DNA of 64,000 nt from Chelydra serpentina (GCA_037349315.1 JBAIAC010000165.1:744001-808000); one strand, 5' to 3'; positions 33,228 to 45,282 are shown, counted from the first letter of the stretch. The notes: generated by a model not told the origin, from the letters alone. Translations and numbers: made by a program.

Positions 33228-34700
33228 CTAGACCATCCCTGATAGACATTTATCTAACCTACTCTTAAATATCTCCAGAGATGGAGATTCCACAACCTCT
33301 CTGGGCAGTTTATTCCAATGTTTAACCACCCTGACAGTTAGGAACTTTTTCCTAATGTCCAACCTAAACCTCCCTTGCTGCAGTTTAAGCCCATTGCTTC
33401 TTGTTCTATCCCTAGAGGCTAAGATGAACAAGTTTTCTCCCTCCTTCTTATGACACCCTTTTAGATACTTGAAGACTGCTATCATGTCCCCTCTCAGTCT
33501 TCTCTTTTCCAAACTAAACAAACCCAATTCCTTCAGCCTTCCTTCATAGGTCATGTTCTCTAGACCCTTAATCATTCTTGTTGCTCCTCTCTGGACCCTC
33601 TCCAATTTCTCCACATCTTTCTTGAAATGCAGTGCCCAGAACTGGACACAATACTCTAGTTGAGGCCTAACCAGCGCAGAGTAGAGCAGAAGAATGACTG
33701 CTCATATCTTGCTCACAACACACCTGTTAATGCAGCCCAGAATCAAGTTTGCTTTTTTTGCAACAGCATCACACTGTTGACTCATATTTAGCTTGTGGTC
33801 CACTATAACCCCTAGATCCCTTTCTGCCATACTCCTTCCTAGACAGTCTCCTCGCATTCTGTATGTGTGAAACTGATTGTTCCTACCTAAGTGGAGCACT
33901 TTGCATTTGTCCTTATTAAACTTCATCCTGTTTACCTCTGACCATTTCTCCAATTTGTCCAGATCATTTTGAATTATGACCCTATCCTCCAAAGCAGTTG
34001 CAATCCCTCCCAGTTTGGTATCATCTGCAAACTTAATAAGCGTACTTTCTATGCCAATATCCAAGTCGTTGATGAAGATATTGAACAGAGCCGGTCCCAA
34101 GACAGACCCTTGCGGAACCCCACTCGTTATACCTTTCCAGCAGGATTGGGAACCATTAATAACTACTCTCTGAGTACGGTTATCCAGCCATTTGCGCACC
34201 CACCTTATAGTAGCCCCATCTAAGTTGTATTTCCCTAGTTTATTGATAAGAATATCATGCGAGACCGTATCAAATGCCTTACTAAAGTCTAGGTATACCA
34301 CATCCACCGCTTCTCCCTTATCCACAAGACTCGTTATCCTATCAAAGAAAGCTATCAGATTGGTTTGACATGATTTGTTCTTTACAAATCCATGCTGGCT
34401 ATTCCCTATCACCTTACCACCTTCCAAGTGTTTGCAGATGATTTCCTTAATTACTTGCTCCATTATTTTCCCTGGCACAGAAGTTAAACTAACTGGTCTG
34501 TAGTTTCCTGGGTTGTTTTTATTTCCCTTTTTATAGATGGGCACTATATTTGCCCTTTTCCAGTCTTCTGGAATCTCTCCTGTCTCCCATGATTTACCAA
34601 ATATAATAGCTAGAGGCTCAGATACCTCTTCTATTAGCAACTTGAGTATTCTAGGATGGATTTCATCAGGTCCTGGTGATTTGCAGGCATCCATCTTATC
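33228..34700 (-). pseudogene. CR1 ORF2 reverse transcriptase remnant, frameshifted
   Basis: Two minus-strand frames cover the RT and its C-terminal tail: 33702-34700 (CR1 part of a frame that starts in the MITE at 34769) and 33228-33614. Motifs seen: [58 protein letters not shown], then [16 protein letters not shown] and [18 protein letters not shown]. Compared with the intact copy at 53513-54829, the reading frame is lost near 33695-33705, where the sequences differ ('tgactgctcatatc' against 'tgacttcttgtgtc'). The protein would have been a CR1 reverse transcriptase; it is not functional here. Confidence 0.85.
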
Positions 34701-34703
34701 TAA

Positions 34704-34994
34704 GGGCTTGTCTTCACTACCTGCCGGATCGGCAGGTAGCAATCGATCTATCGGGGATCGATTTTTCACATCTCGTTTAGACGCGATTAATCGATCCCCG
34801 AAAGCGCTCCCCGTCGGCTCCAGAAATCCACCTCACCGAAAGGCGGAAGCGGAGTCGACGTGGGAGCGGCAGCGATCGACTCGCCACCGTCCTCACGGCC
34901 AGGTAAGTCAATTACGATACGCCGACTTCAGCTACGTTATTCACGTGGCTGAAACTGCGTATCGTAGATCGACCCCGCCCCCCCAGTCTAGCCC
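34704..34994. mobile_element. Harbinger-like MITE, copy 3, inside CR1
   Basis: Starts GGGCTTGTCTTCACTACC after TAA and ends near GTCTAGCCC. It holds the 'acttcagctacgttattcac' hairpin block of the other two copies plus 'gcaatcgatctatcggggat'. The right-hand TSD is not clear. It interrupts the CR1 of 33137-35195. Confidence 0.72.
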
Positions 34995-35448
34995 TGGGCT
35001 GAGTGATTTTTAACTTGTTCTTTTTGTATTTTATCTTCTAAACCTTCCCCCTTCCCATTAGCATTCACTATGTTAGGCATTCCTTCAGACTTCTCGGTGA
35101 AGACCGAAACAAAGACGTCATTAAGCATCTCTGCCATTTCCAAGTTTCCTGTTACTGTTTCTCCCTCCTCACCGAATAGTGGGCCTACCCATTCCTCACA
35201 GTCTTGGCTATCCTAACTAATTTTGTGTAATTTGCTCTGCAAATTTTGACATCTTAGTCTTCACCTCTTTTTCCAGCTAATTAATAATACTAAACAACAC
35301 CATTCCTAGTTGGGAACCATCATGGAGAACTAACCATTAGCCTTTTGACATATTGAAAATATACTATTTATTCATAATTCTTTGTTTTCTGTTTTAGCCA
35401 ATTTCTGATCCATGATACCACCTCACCTCTCATCCCATGACAACATAG

Positions 35449-35751
35449 AGCTTGTCTACCCTAGAAAGTTTCACTACTTTAACTATACTGATATACACAA
35501 AGCAGCAATCCCTCCAATCCACACACCACCCCCACACACCAGTGTGGACACAGTTATACTGATATAAAAGTGTATATACTGAGATATCTTATTCCAGTTT
35601 GAGAACCAAAACAAGCTTTACTGGTAACGCTTTTATACTGGTATAACTGTCTCTACACTAGGCCTTTTATGGGTATAACTGTGATTTAAAAAAAAAAAAA
35701 ACACACCGCTGACAGATGTTTTACTAGTATAATTTAAAATTTACTAGCCCT
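35449..35751. mobile_element. MITE-like insertion in old CR1
   Basis: Contains 'gagcttgtctaccctagaaa', several 'atactggtataactg' motifs in both orientations and 'tctacactaggccttttat', a pattern also seen at 45127-45282. The CR1 continues on both sides. Exact ends uncertain. Confidence 0.5.
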
Positions 35752-35945
35752 TAGTTTCCTTAACAGCCTCTTCTGTTTGCTTTTGTTAAAGGCTTTTTGA
35801 AGATCCAAATAAACCATGTCAGTCAGTTCTCCTTTATCCACAATTTTGTTGACATGCTAAAGGAATTCTAAGAGTCACAATTTTTCTTTATACAGAAGCT
35901 ATGCTTATTTGTCTCTATCATTTCATGTTCTATCCCTCTTGCATG

Positions 35946-36204
35946 TCAATCATTTTGGTACCAAAAAGTTACCTATGTTCCACACAAATGTAGTGTCCCC
36001 TAACTTTTGTTGTTGAAAACTAATTATGTCAGAAATAACAAACCATAAACCTGAGGTTATATAGAAAGAGTTATTTGCTCTAAATGAATGAATCCCACCA
36101 CACTTTAAGTTCCTGTCATGAACAATTTGTCTCTCACTTTGGTTCTTTATCACACACTGAGCCTCAAATTCCTTGCCGATTGAAAGGTGTGTCATGTTAA
36201 TCTA
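35946..36204. other. Old repeat similar to 3105-3185
   Basis: 36035-36115 is alignable by eye with 3105-3185 ('acctgaggttatatagaaag' against 'actgaggttacagaaag'). Class unknown. Confidence 0.45.
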
Positions 36205-36419
36205 CAGGCAAATCTCATTTTAGGCTGGGGTTATGTTCCGCAGTCAGCGCGTAAAGTGAAAACCGCATATAGTAAAACACTCATTGAGTTGAATGGCGGG
36301 CGGAATCGCCCGCACTACAGATATAGTTTTTAAATTGTTATTTCTCTCTTTTTTTGCCGACCACGCAAAGCTGAATTCACACATGTTAAGTACGCGTAAG
36401 ATGCGACGCACCTATACTG
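36205..36419. mobile_element. Tigger/mariner-like MITE
   Basis: Begins CAGGCAAATCTCATTTTAGG after TA and ends 'cacctatactg' before TA (36420-36421). 215 bp with no coding capacity. Terminal repeats are only short. Confidence 0.5.
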
Positions 36420-36494
36420 TAATTTGAGAGTATAGCTCTTTGACACACAGATCCTTAGATTGGATTTGGTTGACCAGATGAGAGTGGAGACTAG

Positions 36495-36790
36495 GGGTAC
36501 GTCTATACTTACGCGTCCGGTCGGAGGCGTGGGATCGATGTTCTGGGTTCGATTTATCGCGTCTTGTCTAGACGCGATAAATCGAACCAGGAAGTGCTCC
36601 GCCGTCGACGCTGGTAATCCAGCTCGACGAACGGAGTAGGCGGAGTCGACGGGGGAGCCTGCGCGCCGCGTGTGGACCCCGGGTAAGTGCTTTTTCATTC
36701 GAACTAAGGTACTTCGACTTCAGCTACGTTATTCACGTAGCTGAAGTCGCGTATCTTAGTTCGAATTTCGGGGCTAGTGTAGACCAGCCC
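36495..36790. mobile_element. Harbinger-like MITE, copy 2 (296 bp)
   Basis: Ends GGGGTACGTCTATACTT and AGTGTAGACCAGCCC; TAG on both sides (36492-36494 and 36791-36793). Hairpins: 36548-36586 with 16-bp arms TTCGATTTATCGCGTC, and 36717-36747 with 13-bp arms ACTTCAGCTACGT. Confidence 0.82.
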
Positions 36791-38214
36791 TAGGATGCTA
36801 CTTAAACTGGGCATACAGCCATTTCAGTAAAGCAGATAGTCAAAGTGGATGCTGGCTTTATTCTGTACCTGTTATTCAACTGGGCTAGAAGAGCCTCCCC
36901 AATCAGCAGGGGTCTGATGCAGCTCTCCTGCCTGTGCAGGGTGAGGTGATGCCTGTGATACACAGGAACCCTTTTCCCTCTTTAGGTTTTAAAAAGAAAA
37001 TTTGTTAAATGACAATTTAACGAAAGACAAAAATAGCTGTCAAAGCCAGGCAGAAGAAAACAAAAACGAACAAGGGAAGCACTGAGGACACTGAGTACGC
37101 TCCACATTCTTTGTATCCTCTAAATCAGAAGGACCTGAAGGATGGTGGTTGGGGTCCACTCCCTTTTTGTTTCCCTGACACCCTCATGAAGTGAGGGAAG
37201 GCGGACGGAGGGGTGAGTGGCCCCCAGCGGACACTGCTCTCTCAGAGATTCCAGACGTTCACAGACCAGGTGCTTTGACCCCAAGGGTTGGATATGCAGA
37301 AGCCTACTCCATTTGAAAACAATCCCTTTAACTAGCTTTCTTGGACCTGAAGAAAGGTACACTGCGTTGTAATTCTAGGGATCACCCCAATACCTGTTTT
37401 AAAGACAGGCACACTTATGATCCATTAGTCTTCTAGAGTACAGTTGCCTATTGTAATCAGGGGATGGATTGGAGGAAGAGGGGCAGTGATGGCACTCTTC
37501 CATGCTCTGCCACAAAATAAGCTCCACCCAAGTATGTCATCAAAATGAGACGTTTCTTGCAGTAGAGCTTGTACATGTCCAAAATGATTGTACAGCTCTC
37601 TGAGCTCCTTCAGCTTGGCTCCCCCTCAGTGGGGCCTGAACCTCCCCATGAGCTCACCACACTTCTTTGGCTTGGTTCCTTATTAATTGGGTGGGGATCA
37701 GGAGTCAGGCCCCCCAAAATAATGAGTGACTTAAAATTCACAAGATTTCAAAAAGATCGGATTCCTTTTATTTGCCTTCTGGTTAAGGTTAACCCAGGTC
37801 ACATTTCCAAGCTTTTCTCTGAGACCATGAGGGCTAAAAACTTACTTTCTATTTTAAATGAAAGCCGAGATTGCCATAAAATAAAATGATTCCAGGAGGT
37901 GGGACTTTACGGAAACATCGAATATTGTGAGAGTCTCAATAAAATCATGAGAGATGGCAATGTTGTGAATGGGGCAGTTCACACCTCTCCGAGCTATTGT
38001 TCCAAGTTCTCTTCAGATGTATGCAGAAATCTTTGTATCAGTTAGATTCACATTTTTGAGATTTTCTTCACAACTATAACAGCTGGAGGCTTCTTTTTCC
38101 TAAATGAAAGCAGAGATTCTAGAGAACAAGATAGCCTCAAAGGAGTGCTGGTGCATCATACTGGTGTGGACTGAACCAATACAGCCCTTGATTTTAATAT
38201 GAGTTTGTATATTT
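36791..38214. other. Unassigned; possible ancient repeat at ~37690-38130
   Basis: 'aaatgaaagccgagattgcc' and 'aaatgaaagcagagattcta' at about 37857 and 38101 look like related halves of an old interspersed repeat. No gene recognised. Confidence 0.35.
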
Positions 38215-38929
38215 TTGTTAGCATCTTATTTCTTGGCACTTTTGGATGAATCCCTCCAGACCTTGTGATTTGTTGCGCTGTAATCTATCCATCCAATCCA
38301 AAACCCTGTCTTTTGACATTTCGTTCTCTGACAGCATGTAATGCCTTTTAAAAGAAGAAATAGCGAGGACAGATATCTCCCAAGAATCCTCTGTGATGAA
38401 AAAATTACTGAATTTCTCTGAAACATCTTCATTCTCTTTAAATGCCCTCTTTACATGCTGGAGGATCAGACCTACTGATTCTCTCATACACTCCCTCCAT
38501 CTCAGCTACTGAAATTGAAGGGCCAGTATCAGACAGGCCCGAAGTCCAGAGTCTGGTCAAAGACTGAGGCTCAGACATGTGAACTGGACAAATATGAGGT
38601 AACCTTGTTTTTCTTTAGGATGATTAGCAGAAACCCAGGTGCAAGCAAATAATTGGGGCATTTATCTTCAACTGCAAATAGACCACATAGCTGTGTGAGG
38701 CCCAGCATTTGAACACTCAGGGGCACTTCTCTTCAAGAGAAGATAATGATGTTTTCCTCACATGAGAATCCAGGGTCCTCGATAGTCCAAGGCCAGGCAC
38801 AAGATAATGAGGCCCTTCCTATTACTCCCTCCATGGATGTCAGTGTTTGGTTCTCAAACACAAAACTGCTTTATAATTTTATGACATATGTCTTTTAATG
38901 CTTTTTTGTTCTATTTCCAGATATATATA

Positions 38930-39335
38930 TATAGATATCTAATGGACAATCAAGGAAGCTGCTCCATTCCTATGGATGCCAAACCAGGATTCAACATATC
39001 TATAATTAACTAACACACTTAAATCGTTATATAGATTGTTTAAAGGAAAACACCTGTTTACTAATCACATGTTAACCTGAAACTATGGGCGGAAACATGA
39101 TGTAACCTCTTGACCATTGGCTTCTGTGTTATCTTGTCTTGCTGGCTGAGCCTATCCGGGGCTCAGAACTGCCCCTGATTTCTTCCCTCCACCCATGGTA
39201 AAATTCAATATAACCTGCTGTAATTAAATGATTGGCAGTGTCTCTAAGCCATGAGCTAAGTGACACTCCGCCAGCACTGAGTGTAATAAACCCACGTGCT
39301 TGATTCTACACGGTGTCCGTTTTCATTCCTTGAGA
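38930..39335 (+). mobile_element. LTR-like element (probable solo LTR)
   Basis: Ends with a polyadenylation-type AATAAA (39287) followed by 'cccacgtgcttgattctaca' and 'cggtgtccgttttcattcct', a U5-like layout. The left end near the AT microsatellite at 38920-38940 is uncertain. No duplication identified. Confidence 0.45.
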
Positions 39336-39703
39336 AATAATTTCTTACTTGTTTTTATGTATTAGGCTCTTACAATCCCTCTTAGCTCCCCTAATTTCCA
39401 TCTTACATTTTACCTTCTGTAATTTTTGCTCCATCTTATTGGCTTTATTTGGGTTTTCTGAAGGCTACCTGTTTGTCTTGAATAACTTCCTGAACCTTTC
39501 CATTTAACCATTTTATTCCCCTCCACCATCACCCCCTTCTGTTCCCTTTCTTCTTTAGGGATACCCATGTCTTCTGAGACCTTGTATGGTTGCTGGCACT
39601 GTGCAAATTTTGGGGACATTTCTACCTCAAGGAACTGTTGAATTTAATTACATCATGCCGTCTATTTCTCTGTGGCTCAGCTATAGTTAGGTGTTGAACC
39701 AAC

Positions 39704-41189
39704 TGTGACACAGAGGTCCATGGGTGTCAGCAACTCGTCAGGCCTGACACACTACACTTAACACACTGTTGTCATGATGTATACCCAAATGGTGGCATGT
39801 AACATATCATTGGAAAACTAATAACTCACTGATCATTAATATTCTTGTGTGATGTATGCACAAGGTGTGTACAGAGAGATAAGGTGGGTGAGGTAATATC
39901 TTTTATTGGACCAACTTCTGTTGGTGAGAGAGACAAGCTTTCAAGCTTACACAAAGCTCTTTTTCAGGTTGTGTGTACAGTTACAGATATGTGCTAGAAT
40001 TATGTTCGGAAAATGTGTTTGGTAAGCAATGCATAGGTCCAGTTTGCCTTAAATACACATTCCTTAATCTGATTGTCTGACCAGCCTAGTTGTCAGGCAG
40101 AGATAAAGAAGGTATATTTGTACAAAAAGTAAACAAAGCTGTCAACCCAGTGAGTGGGGGAGACAGCCTCTTGCAGTGGTCTGAACCTCAAATGATAAGC
40201 AACTGAATCACCTGATTGTATATATTAGTGCATTATAAAAGTGTATCAGTAACATCTTTTATGAAAGCCTGTGACAGACTAATAATTAATATCATTGTGA
40301 AATGTATGCATTAACACTATATGAGAAATTATGGATACGTATTGATATTATGCTTTCCTCTACAAAGGAAGAAACAGATTTTCTCCCAGACAAGCGAGAA
40401 AGGCACACTGTTGAATCAAAACGATGGAAGCTTCATTTACATATAAATCAGCACGGGAGGAACAGCCCAAGGTCATCCTGCCCCTTGAAACAAGGTCCAT
40501 GAACCCTGAGAAATATAAGGGGAAACAGAGAGCCATTTTGGCATCTTTCACCTAGGAAGACAAGGGAAACCAGCACCCTTGTACTTCTGTGGAAGGTCCT
40601 GACTGAGGGAAAAGTCAGCCATAGCTGGAAAGACTGGTAAGAAAGCTACCTTGAGCCAAGGGTGTAGCTTGTTAAGCCTTAGCCATTAGAAAGTATATTT
40701 TTACTTTTATTTGCTTGAAACTATTTTTGTCTTTATCGCCTGTACCTGAACTCACTTAACACCTCACTCTTGTTGATTAAACTCATTTTACTTTTAATCT
40801 AAACCAACCCAGTGCTGTGTTTGAATTGAAGTGATTGTTAACTCCAGTTTAATTAATTAATTACTTGTGCTTTTCTCTCTTTAAAGGAGTAATGCACCTT
40901 ATTACTTCTGAGTTTCCAGGAGAGGGCAGGACACTTCACAGAGGAAGACTTTAGAGAAATTTGGGACTGTGTATTGGAGTTAGCTTGCAAGCAGTAACCA
41001 AGGCTGATGGAGACCAGGATGGGGCTATTGTGTTATAGGCAGACTGCTGGAGTCAGAGAGCTGAACAAGCGCTGCACAGCATACAGATGCTTGGGGAACT
41101 GCATGTTTGTCTTCTGGCTGTTGGTGTCCGCTGTGAGCCACAGCAGCAGAGCATTTAAGACATCCAGGGTTGTACAGCTGGGGGTGACA
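39704..41189 (+). mobile_element. Long LTR-like element, probable solo LTR
   Basis: Begins TGTGACACAG and ends GGGGTGACA, with CAAC on each side (39700-39703 and 41190-41193), a possible 4-bp duplication. General layout resembles the LTR starting at 62940. No coding frame. It contains a 96-bp Penelope-like insertion at 39875. Boundaries and class are tentative. Confidence 0.5.
39875..39970 (-). mobile_element. Short Penelope-like insertion (96 bp)
   Basis: Perfect 10-bp duplication GTGTGTACAG (39865-39874 and 39971-39980). The minus strand reads CTGAAAAAG, a 6-bp stem, then GAAAGC (GAAA at 39939-39942), the same order as in the two other Penelope-like insertions. Contains 'ggaccaacttctgttggtga' on the plus strand. 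Confidence 0.6.
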
Positions 41190-41860
41190 CAACCTCTCTC
41201 ATTGGTCTGGGTTGAAGCCCAAAATGTCATATGAATTCCTGTTACTTAGGATTAAACTGAGATTAGCCTCTCTTCATGGTTGCTCTGACACTAGTTGTCC
41301 CAAGAAGCAACTATTTAAATTGTTGAGAAATTGCTTGTAAACTTGGTCTCCTTGTGACATTTGACCCATTTATATGTGGATAGCTGAAGTCATCCATTAG
41401 TATAATTATTTCAGACTTAATTGGCTCTTTGGCCTACCTATCATCTGTCCTCAACAACCTATTTTGTCTTCTCCAAATAGTGCCCTGCCAGCTATTACAT
41501 GTCGCATTGATTTGCCATTCCATCATACCAAGCTCCTCCTTATAGCCAGGCATTCTAGTTTACCTATTTTGGCTTTTAAGCTTCTCACATCAGTATGCAG
41601 ATTCATAACATTTTAACTTTTGGCTATGTACCTACTTTTAAACTCTGTAAACTGATACCCTCTTACTTTCTCCAGATTTAACAATGTGATCTCAAGCTGG
41701 CCCTACTTCAGCTGTAATTTCTGTTCTTATCTTTTCCCAGATAAGGAGTTACTAGAAGTGTCTTTGTCTGACCCATGTGATCATCAGCACCTGTCATTAA
41801 CTTCCCTCCAGCTTCTATCTTAAATAATCCCCCAACCCAATTTTCTGGGCCAATATGGGT

Positions 41861-42340
41861 CCCACTTTTGTCCCAGAACAGAAGGTTTTAAAAATGGTGA
41901 TCCTAATTTAACTAAGCAACTCAGAAAAGCTTTAGGGAAAATGAAGGCAGATGACTTCTAAAAAGTCTCAATGGAAGGGGATAAAGAGGATTATGAAGCA
42001 AAGCTGGAAAAGTGCAGCAAATATTAGCAATGAGTGAAGGACAGGAAGGAACAAGAAAAGGGAGATTAAAGGAAAGCACTACATGGTGAGAACAGTAATA
42101 GGAACTTCACACCAGACAGCAGCACAAAGCTCCATGGTATTAGGGAGGGAAATGATGCAGCAGAGAGGTGGATGATGCAACACAGAGTGGGGAGGGATTA
42201 GTGATCACAGCCCTAAAGCTTTTTAGTATCACGAGACCTTAAAAACCATTTCTCCAAAATCCTGTTTGGAAGAGACACTCCAATACCACTGAAGAGAGAG
42301 AGTGTGATCGCCGCAAGGATGTCCTTCCTGGTTCTGCTGC
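41861..42340. other. No feature recognised
   Basis: Purine-rich around 41940-42090. Nothing named. Confidence 0.35.
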
Positions 42341-42560
42341 CAGGGACGGCTCTAACAATTTTGCCGCCCCAAGCAGCTGCCGCCGAATTGCCGCCGTGGC
42401 TGGGAGAGCGGCAGAGCTGCTGCCAAATTACTGCCACAGCGGGCAGAGCAGAGCTGCCACTGAATTGTCACCACGGCGGGCAGAGCAGTGGAGCTGCCGC
42501 CCCATGCTGGATGCCGCCCCAAGCACCAGCTTGGAAAGCTGGTGCCTGGAGCCGGCCCTG
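42341..42560. mobile_element. Non-autonomous hAT-like element (220 bp)
   Basis: Starts CAGGGACGGCTCTAACA, ends GGAGCCGGCCCTG, perfect 8-bp duplication TCTGCTGC (42333-42340 and 42561-42568). Same family as 10124-10346. Confidence 0.92.
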
Positions 42561-45126
42561 TCTGCTGCTTTGTCTGCTTCTGTCAGCATTAGTTACTCAT
42601 GCACACAGGGACATCCATCAGGAAGAGGAATATTAGACCTTTTATGTATCTCAGACAGACAGAGAGAAAGAGAGAAGAGGAAGGCAGAAAGAGGGTCCAA
42701 GACAGACTAGAAATAGAAATAATAAAGAAATAGGACTGAGTCAGACAAAGTGAGTGACCCCGTGAAAACTGAAAGAGATGAGGCGTTATAATTCTGCCCC
42801 AACACAGAACAGCTCTCATTTTCTTAGAAATGGTTTAACCCTCTCAGACCTCATCACTTGCTCTGAAACCAGCTGGTCAAGCTCTTGTAATAGTCATCAG
42901 CTGCCTTGGGAAGGATCAGATTCCTGGGACATGGTGCTTTCAGCTCTTTATATCCCCAGGGCTTGAACACCAGAGTCAAAAGGGCTGCTGACATCCTTAT
43001 GAAGAGGAGTTTCATTCCAGTGTCCCTGATTTGCAAGATGCCATGTTATTTATCCAGATAACAAATGCCATGCTGCTCTTCAGGGAGACCACTAGGACAG
43101 TGCTGACAAAATCCCAACAGGGGACTATCAGACAGACAGACTGATAATGGGGAGCTAGGTGGGCAGAGTAAAGCTTGAAGAATGGGCTAGGGAATATTAA
43201 CAATACTCTGAAGATACCGCTCGTTCTGCAGCTGAGTGATCTAGTCAAATCATTTATATAAGGAGCAGGGTTTCACTTGTGTACAAAATGGTCTGATTTT
43301 GACCAATATCTGGCTGTCTTCCTTCCACCCTCTCCTCAGTATAACAGTGCTTGAAACGGCTATGTCTGCAATGCCTGTGAGTTTCAGTCACTGTGGACAC
43401 TTTCTCTTGTATTCTCAAAATTGCATAGTTTATTGATATCCTCTCAAACCGCAGAGCCCACATCACTGAACTTATCACACACAGTTTTCACATGGATCCT
43501 AGCAGTGCCCTGCACTTTGTGCATGCTGCTCTCAGAACAGACAGAAGTTTCAAGGTGATTAAAAGGATCTGTGAAAAAGAGAGTAGCTACAGAGACCATT
43601 TGCAATAATTTCTAAAGAAGTTATCAGCAGTCTCAGCCACATAAAGTGGCTGCAGGGAGGCAACCATAACTCCCAGAGTGATGTTCTTTCCAGGTACATT
43701 TCCATTATGGAAGGATAAAGTACAGGTCCCACAAATAGGGGTCAGATAAATTGTAAATCACCTTAGTCAGTTACAGATCAGTTCTCCCTAGTGGTGCCTA
43801 CTGGGCTAGAACTGACAAACACATGAGTTCAACACACATACATACATTTTCTGGGTGCCAATGTTAATTGTCAGGGAGACTGTTCCCTTCCCTTCTTGTG
43901 CCCTGCAGTAACATTAGCTCACTGCTGCAGCTCACACTTTCCTTGCAAAGATGGAGCTCAGATGAAATCAGGAACTAAGAACAAATGGACATAAAATCGA
44001 TAACTTGTGATGAATTATTTATCTCCATAAACTATGAATAAAACTGCAAGTAAACCTGAGTCCCATCTTTAGAACAGTGTTCTCAGGAGACTTCCCTGGA
44101 TGGGAGTTGAGCTGCAGGTTTACCTGCAGATTCTCATTAATACCAACATGAATCTCAGATGCTGAAATCAGATCTGCACATCTGGGCCATTCCCCCACCC
44201 ACAAACCAGTGAAAGATCATTCTATGACTAGCAGCAACCAACTCTTACATCCCACTGCCCCATCTACAGGGAGCCAACCGAAAGTCAGAAATGGGGTCAG
44301 ATTAGAACAATTTCAGTGGGGCAGAAGGTAGGGCAGCTGGGAAGAGGCCATCTGAAAGGGGGAAAAAACTGGGTAGATTTTCTCCATTGGGGAGAAAAGC
44401 AGTCTGTTTTAGATTCAGAATACTCTGCCTCTGTATTAAAGAGCCGAGAAAGTTCTCAGTCACAATCTCAGTATCATCCTTAAGATCCTACATCAAGAAC
44501 AGGGCAGATTAAACTTGATATTCCTGATAACTCCCAAATAAAAAAAGCCCTGGTTTCTCAAACCCACGTTCATTGACTCGAGTCCCACTCACTTTGGGCT
44601 TACACTGCAGTGTAGACATACCCCAAGAGCACTTAGAAGTTGGATCCTGAAGCCTGGAATCCTGTGGCTCTGTGTTTATTGGACTTTAGCATTTGACTAC
44701 ATTTGTTTATAGTTAAAAAAAATACAAAGTGGGGAAAAAAGGTTTTGCCTGCTGCATTCTCTTTGACATCCCAGGAAGGATTCAAAGGCTGCTATGTTTG
44801 GCTCCTTTAGGTTGTTTAGTGCAAATCCAATTTGTACTTCAAGATTCTGGGTCCCATAAACAGCCAGTAAAATGCAACCACGCTGTTTGGTTTTAAAAAT
44901 CAGAGTAATGGCTTTGCAGGGCAAAATTCTGACTGTAGAAATGCTACTGGTGAATTTACAGACTGCAATGATCACAAAGCAGGGAAGAACCTAATGGACT
45001 GGCGAGAAGCATGAATTTAGGACTCTCCAGGAAACAGCCAAATTTGGAAAGCTATACTTGTCAGTGGAGTGGAAGCAAGAAAGCCACAAACTGATTAAGG
45101 ACTAATTTATGCTGCACTTGGCTAAG
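42561..45126. other. Low-repeat stretch; MITE end at ~44540-44628
   Basis: 44540-44628 ('gggcttacactgcagtgtag' then 'acatacccc') is the right end of a MITE whose left half is not evident. The rest has no recognised element; short frames carry no motif. AG-rich at 42655-42700. Confidence 0.4.
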
Positions 45127-45282
45127 ACCTGGGCTACAGGAGGAAGTTTACCAACAAAACTATACCGGCATAACCCCCTATGCGGATTATTCCAAACTAT
45201 GTATCCCTAAGGGGAGCTATACCAATATAATTATACTGGTACAGTTCTGCTGGTAAATTTCCCCATGTTGACAAGCCCTATG
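45127..45282. mobile_element. MITE-like element
   Basis: Roughly mirrored ends 'gggctacaggaggaagttta' and 'taaatttccccatgttgaca', with 'ctataccggcataa' and 'tatactggtac' inside. Related in style to 35449-35751. TSD not clear. Confidence 0.5.

Larger units (their letters stand above)
33137..35195 (-). mobile_element. CR1 LINE, second young family, split by a Harbinger-like MITE
   Basis: 3' end 'cattcatagattcatagatt' at the left, distinct from the 'aatcatagaatctcaggg' family. Coding part and upstream segment are interrupted at 34704-34994. The same family occurs at 53423-54890, where the RT frame is intact. Confidence 0.88.
32840..35945 (-). mobile_element. Old CR1 LINE, split by a younger CR1 and a MITE
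   Basis: Antisense segments 32840-33136, 35196-35448 and 35752-35945 follow each other in CR1 order ('ttggttaggcccctctgac', then 'attcctcacagtcttggcta', 'ttctgatccatgata', then 'tcctttatccacaatttt'). They are strongly diverged. The gaps are filled by a younger CR1 (33137-35195) and a MITE-like element (~35449-35751). Confidence 0.7.
38215..41860 (-). mobile_element. Very old CR1-type LINE, split by LTR elements
   Basis: Antisense pieces at 38215-38515, ~39345-39699 and ~41194-41860. The last includes an endonuclease-like stretch on the minus strand near 41330-41400 (DDFSYPHING, compare GDFNHPDI in the younger copy). The first encodes NFFITEDSW-like linker sequence. Too decayed for a frame. 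The insertions at ~38930-39335 and 39704-41189 split it. Confidence 0.5.

Noticed and set aside
41007..41234. 75-residue plus-strand frame in the LTR-like element
   Set aside because: No similarity to a known domain; lies at the end of a non-coding LTR-like repeat.
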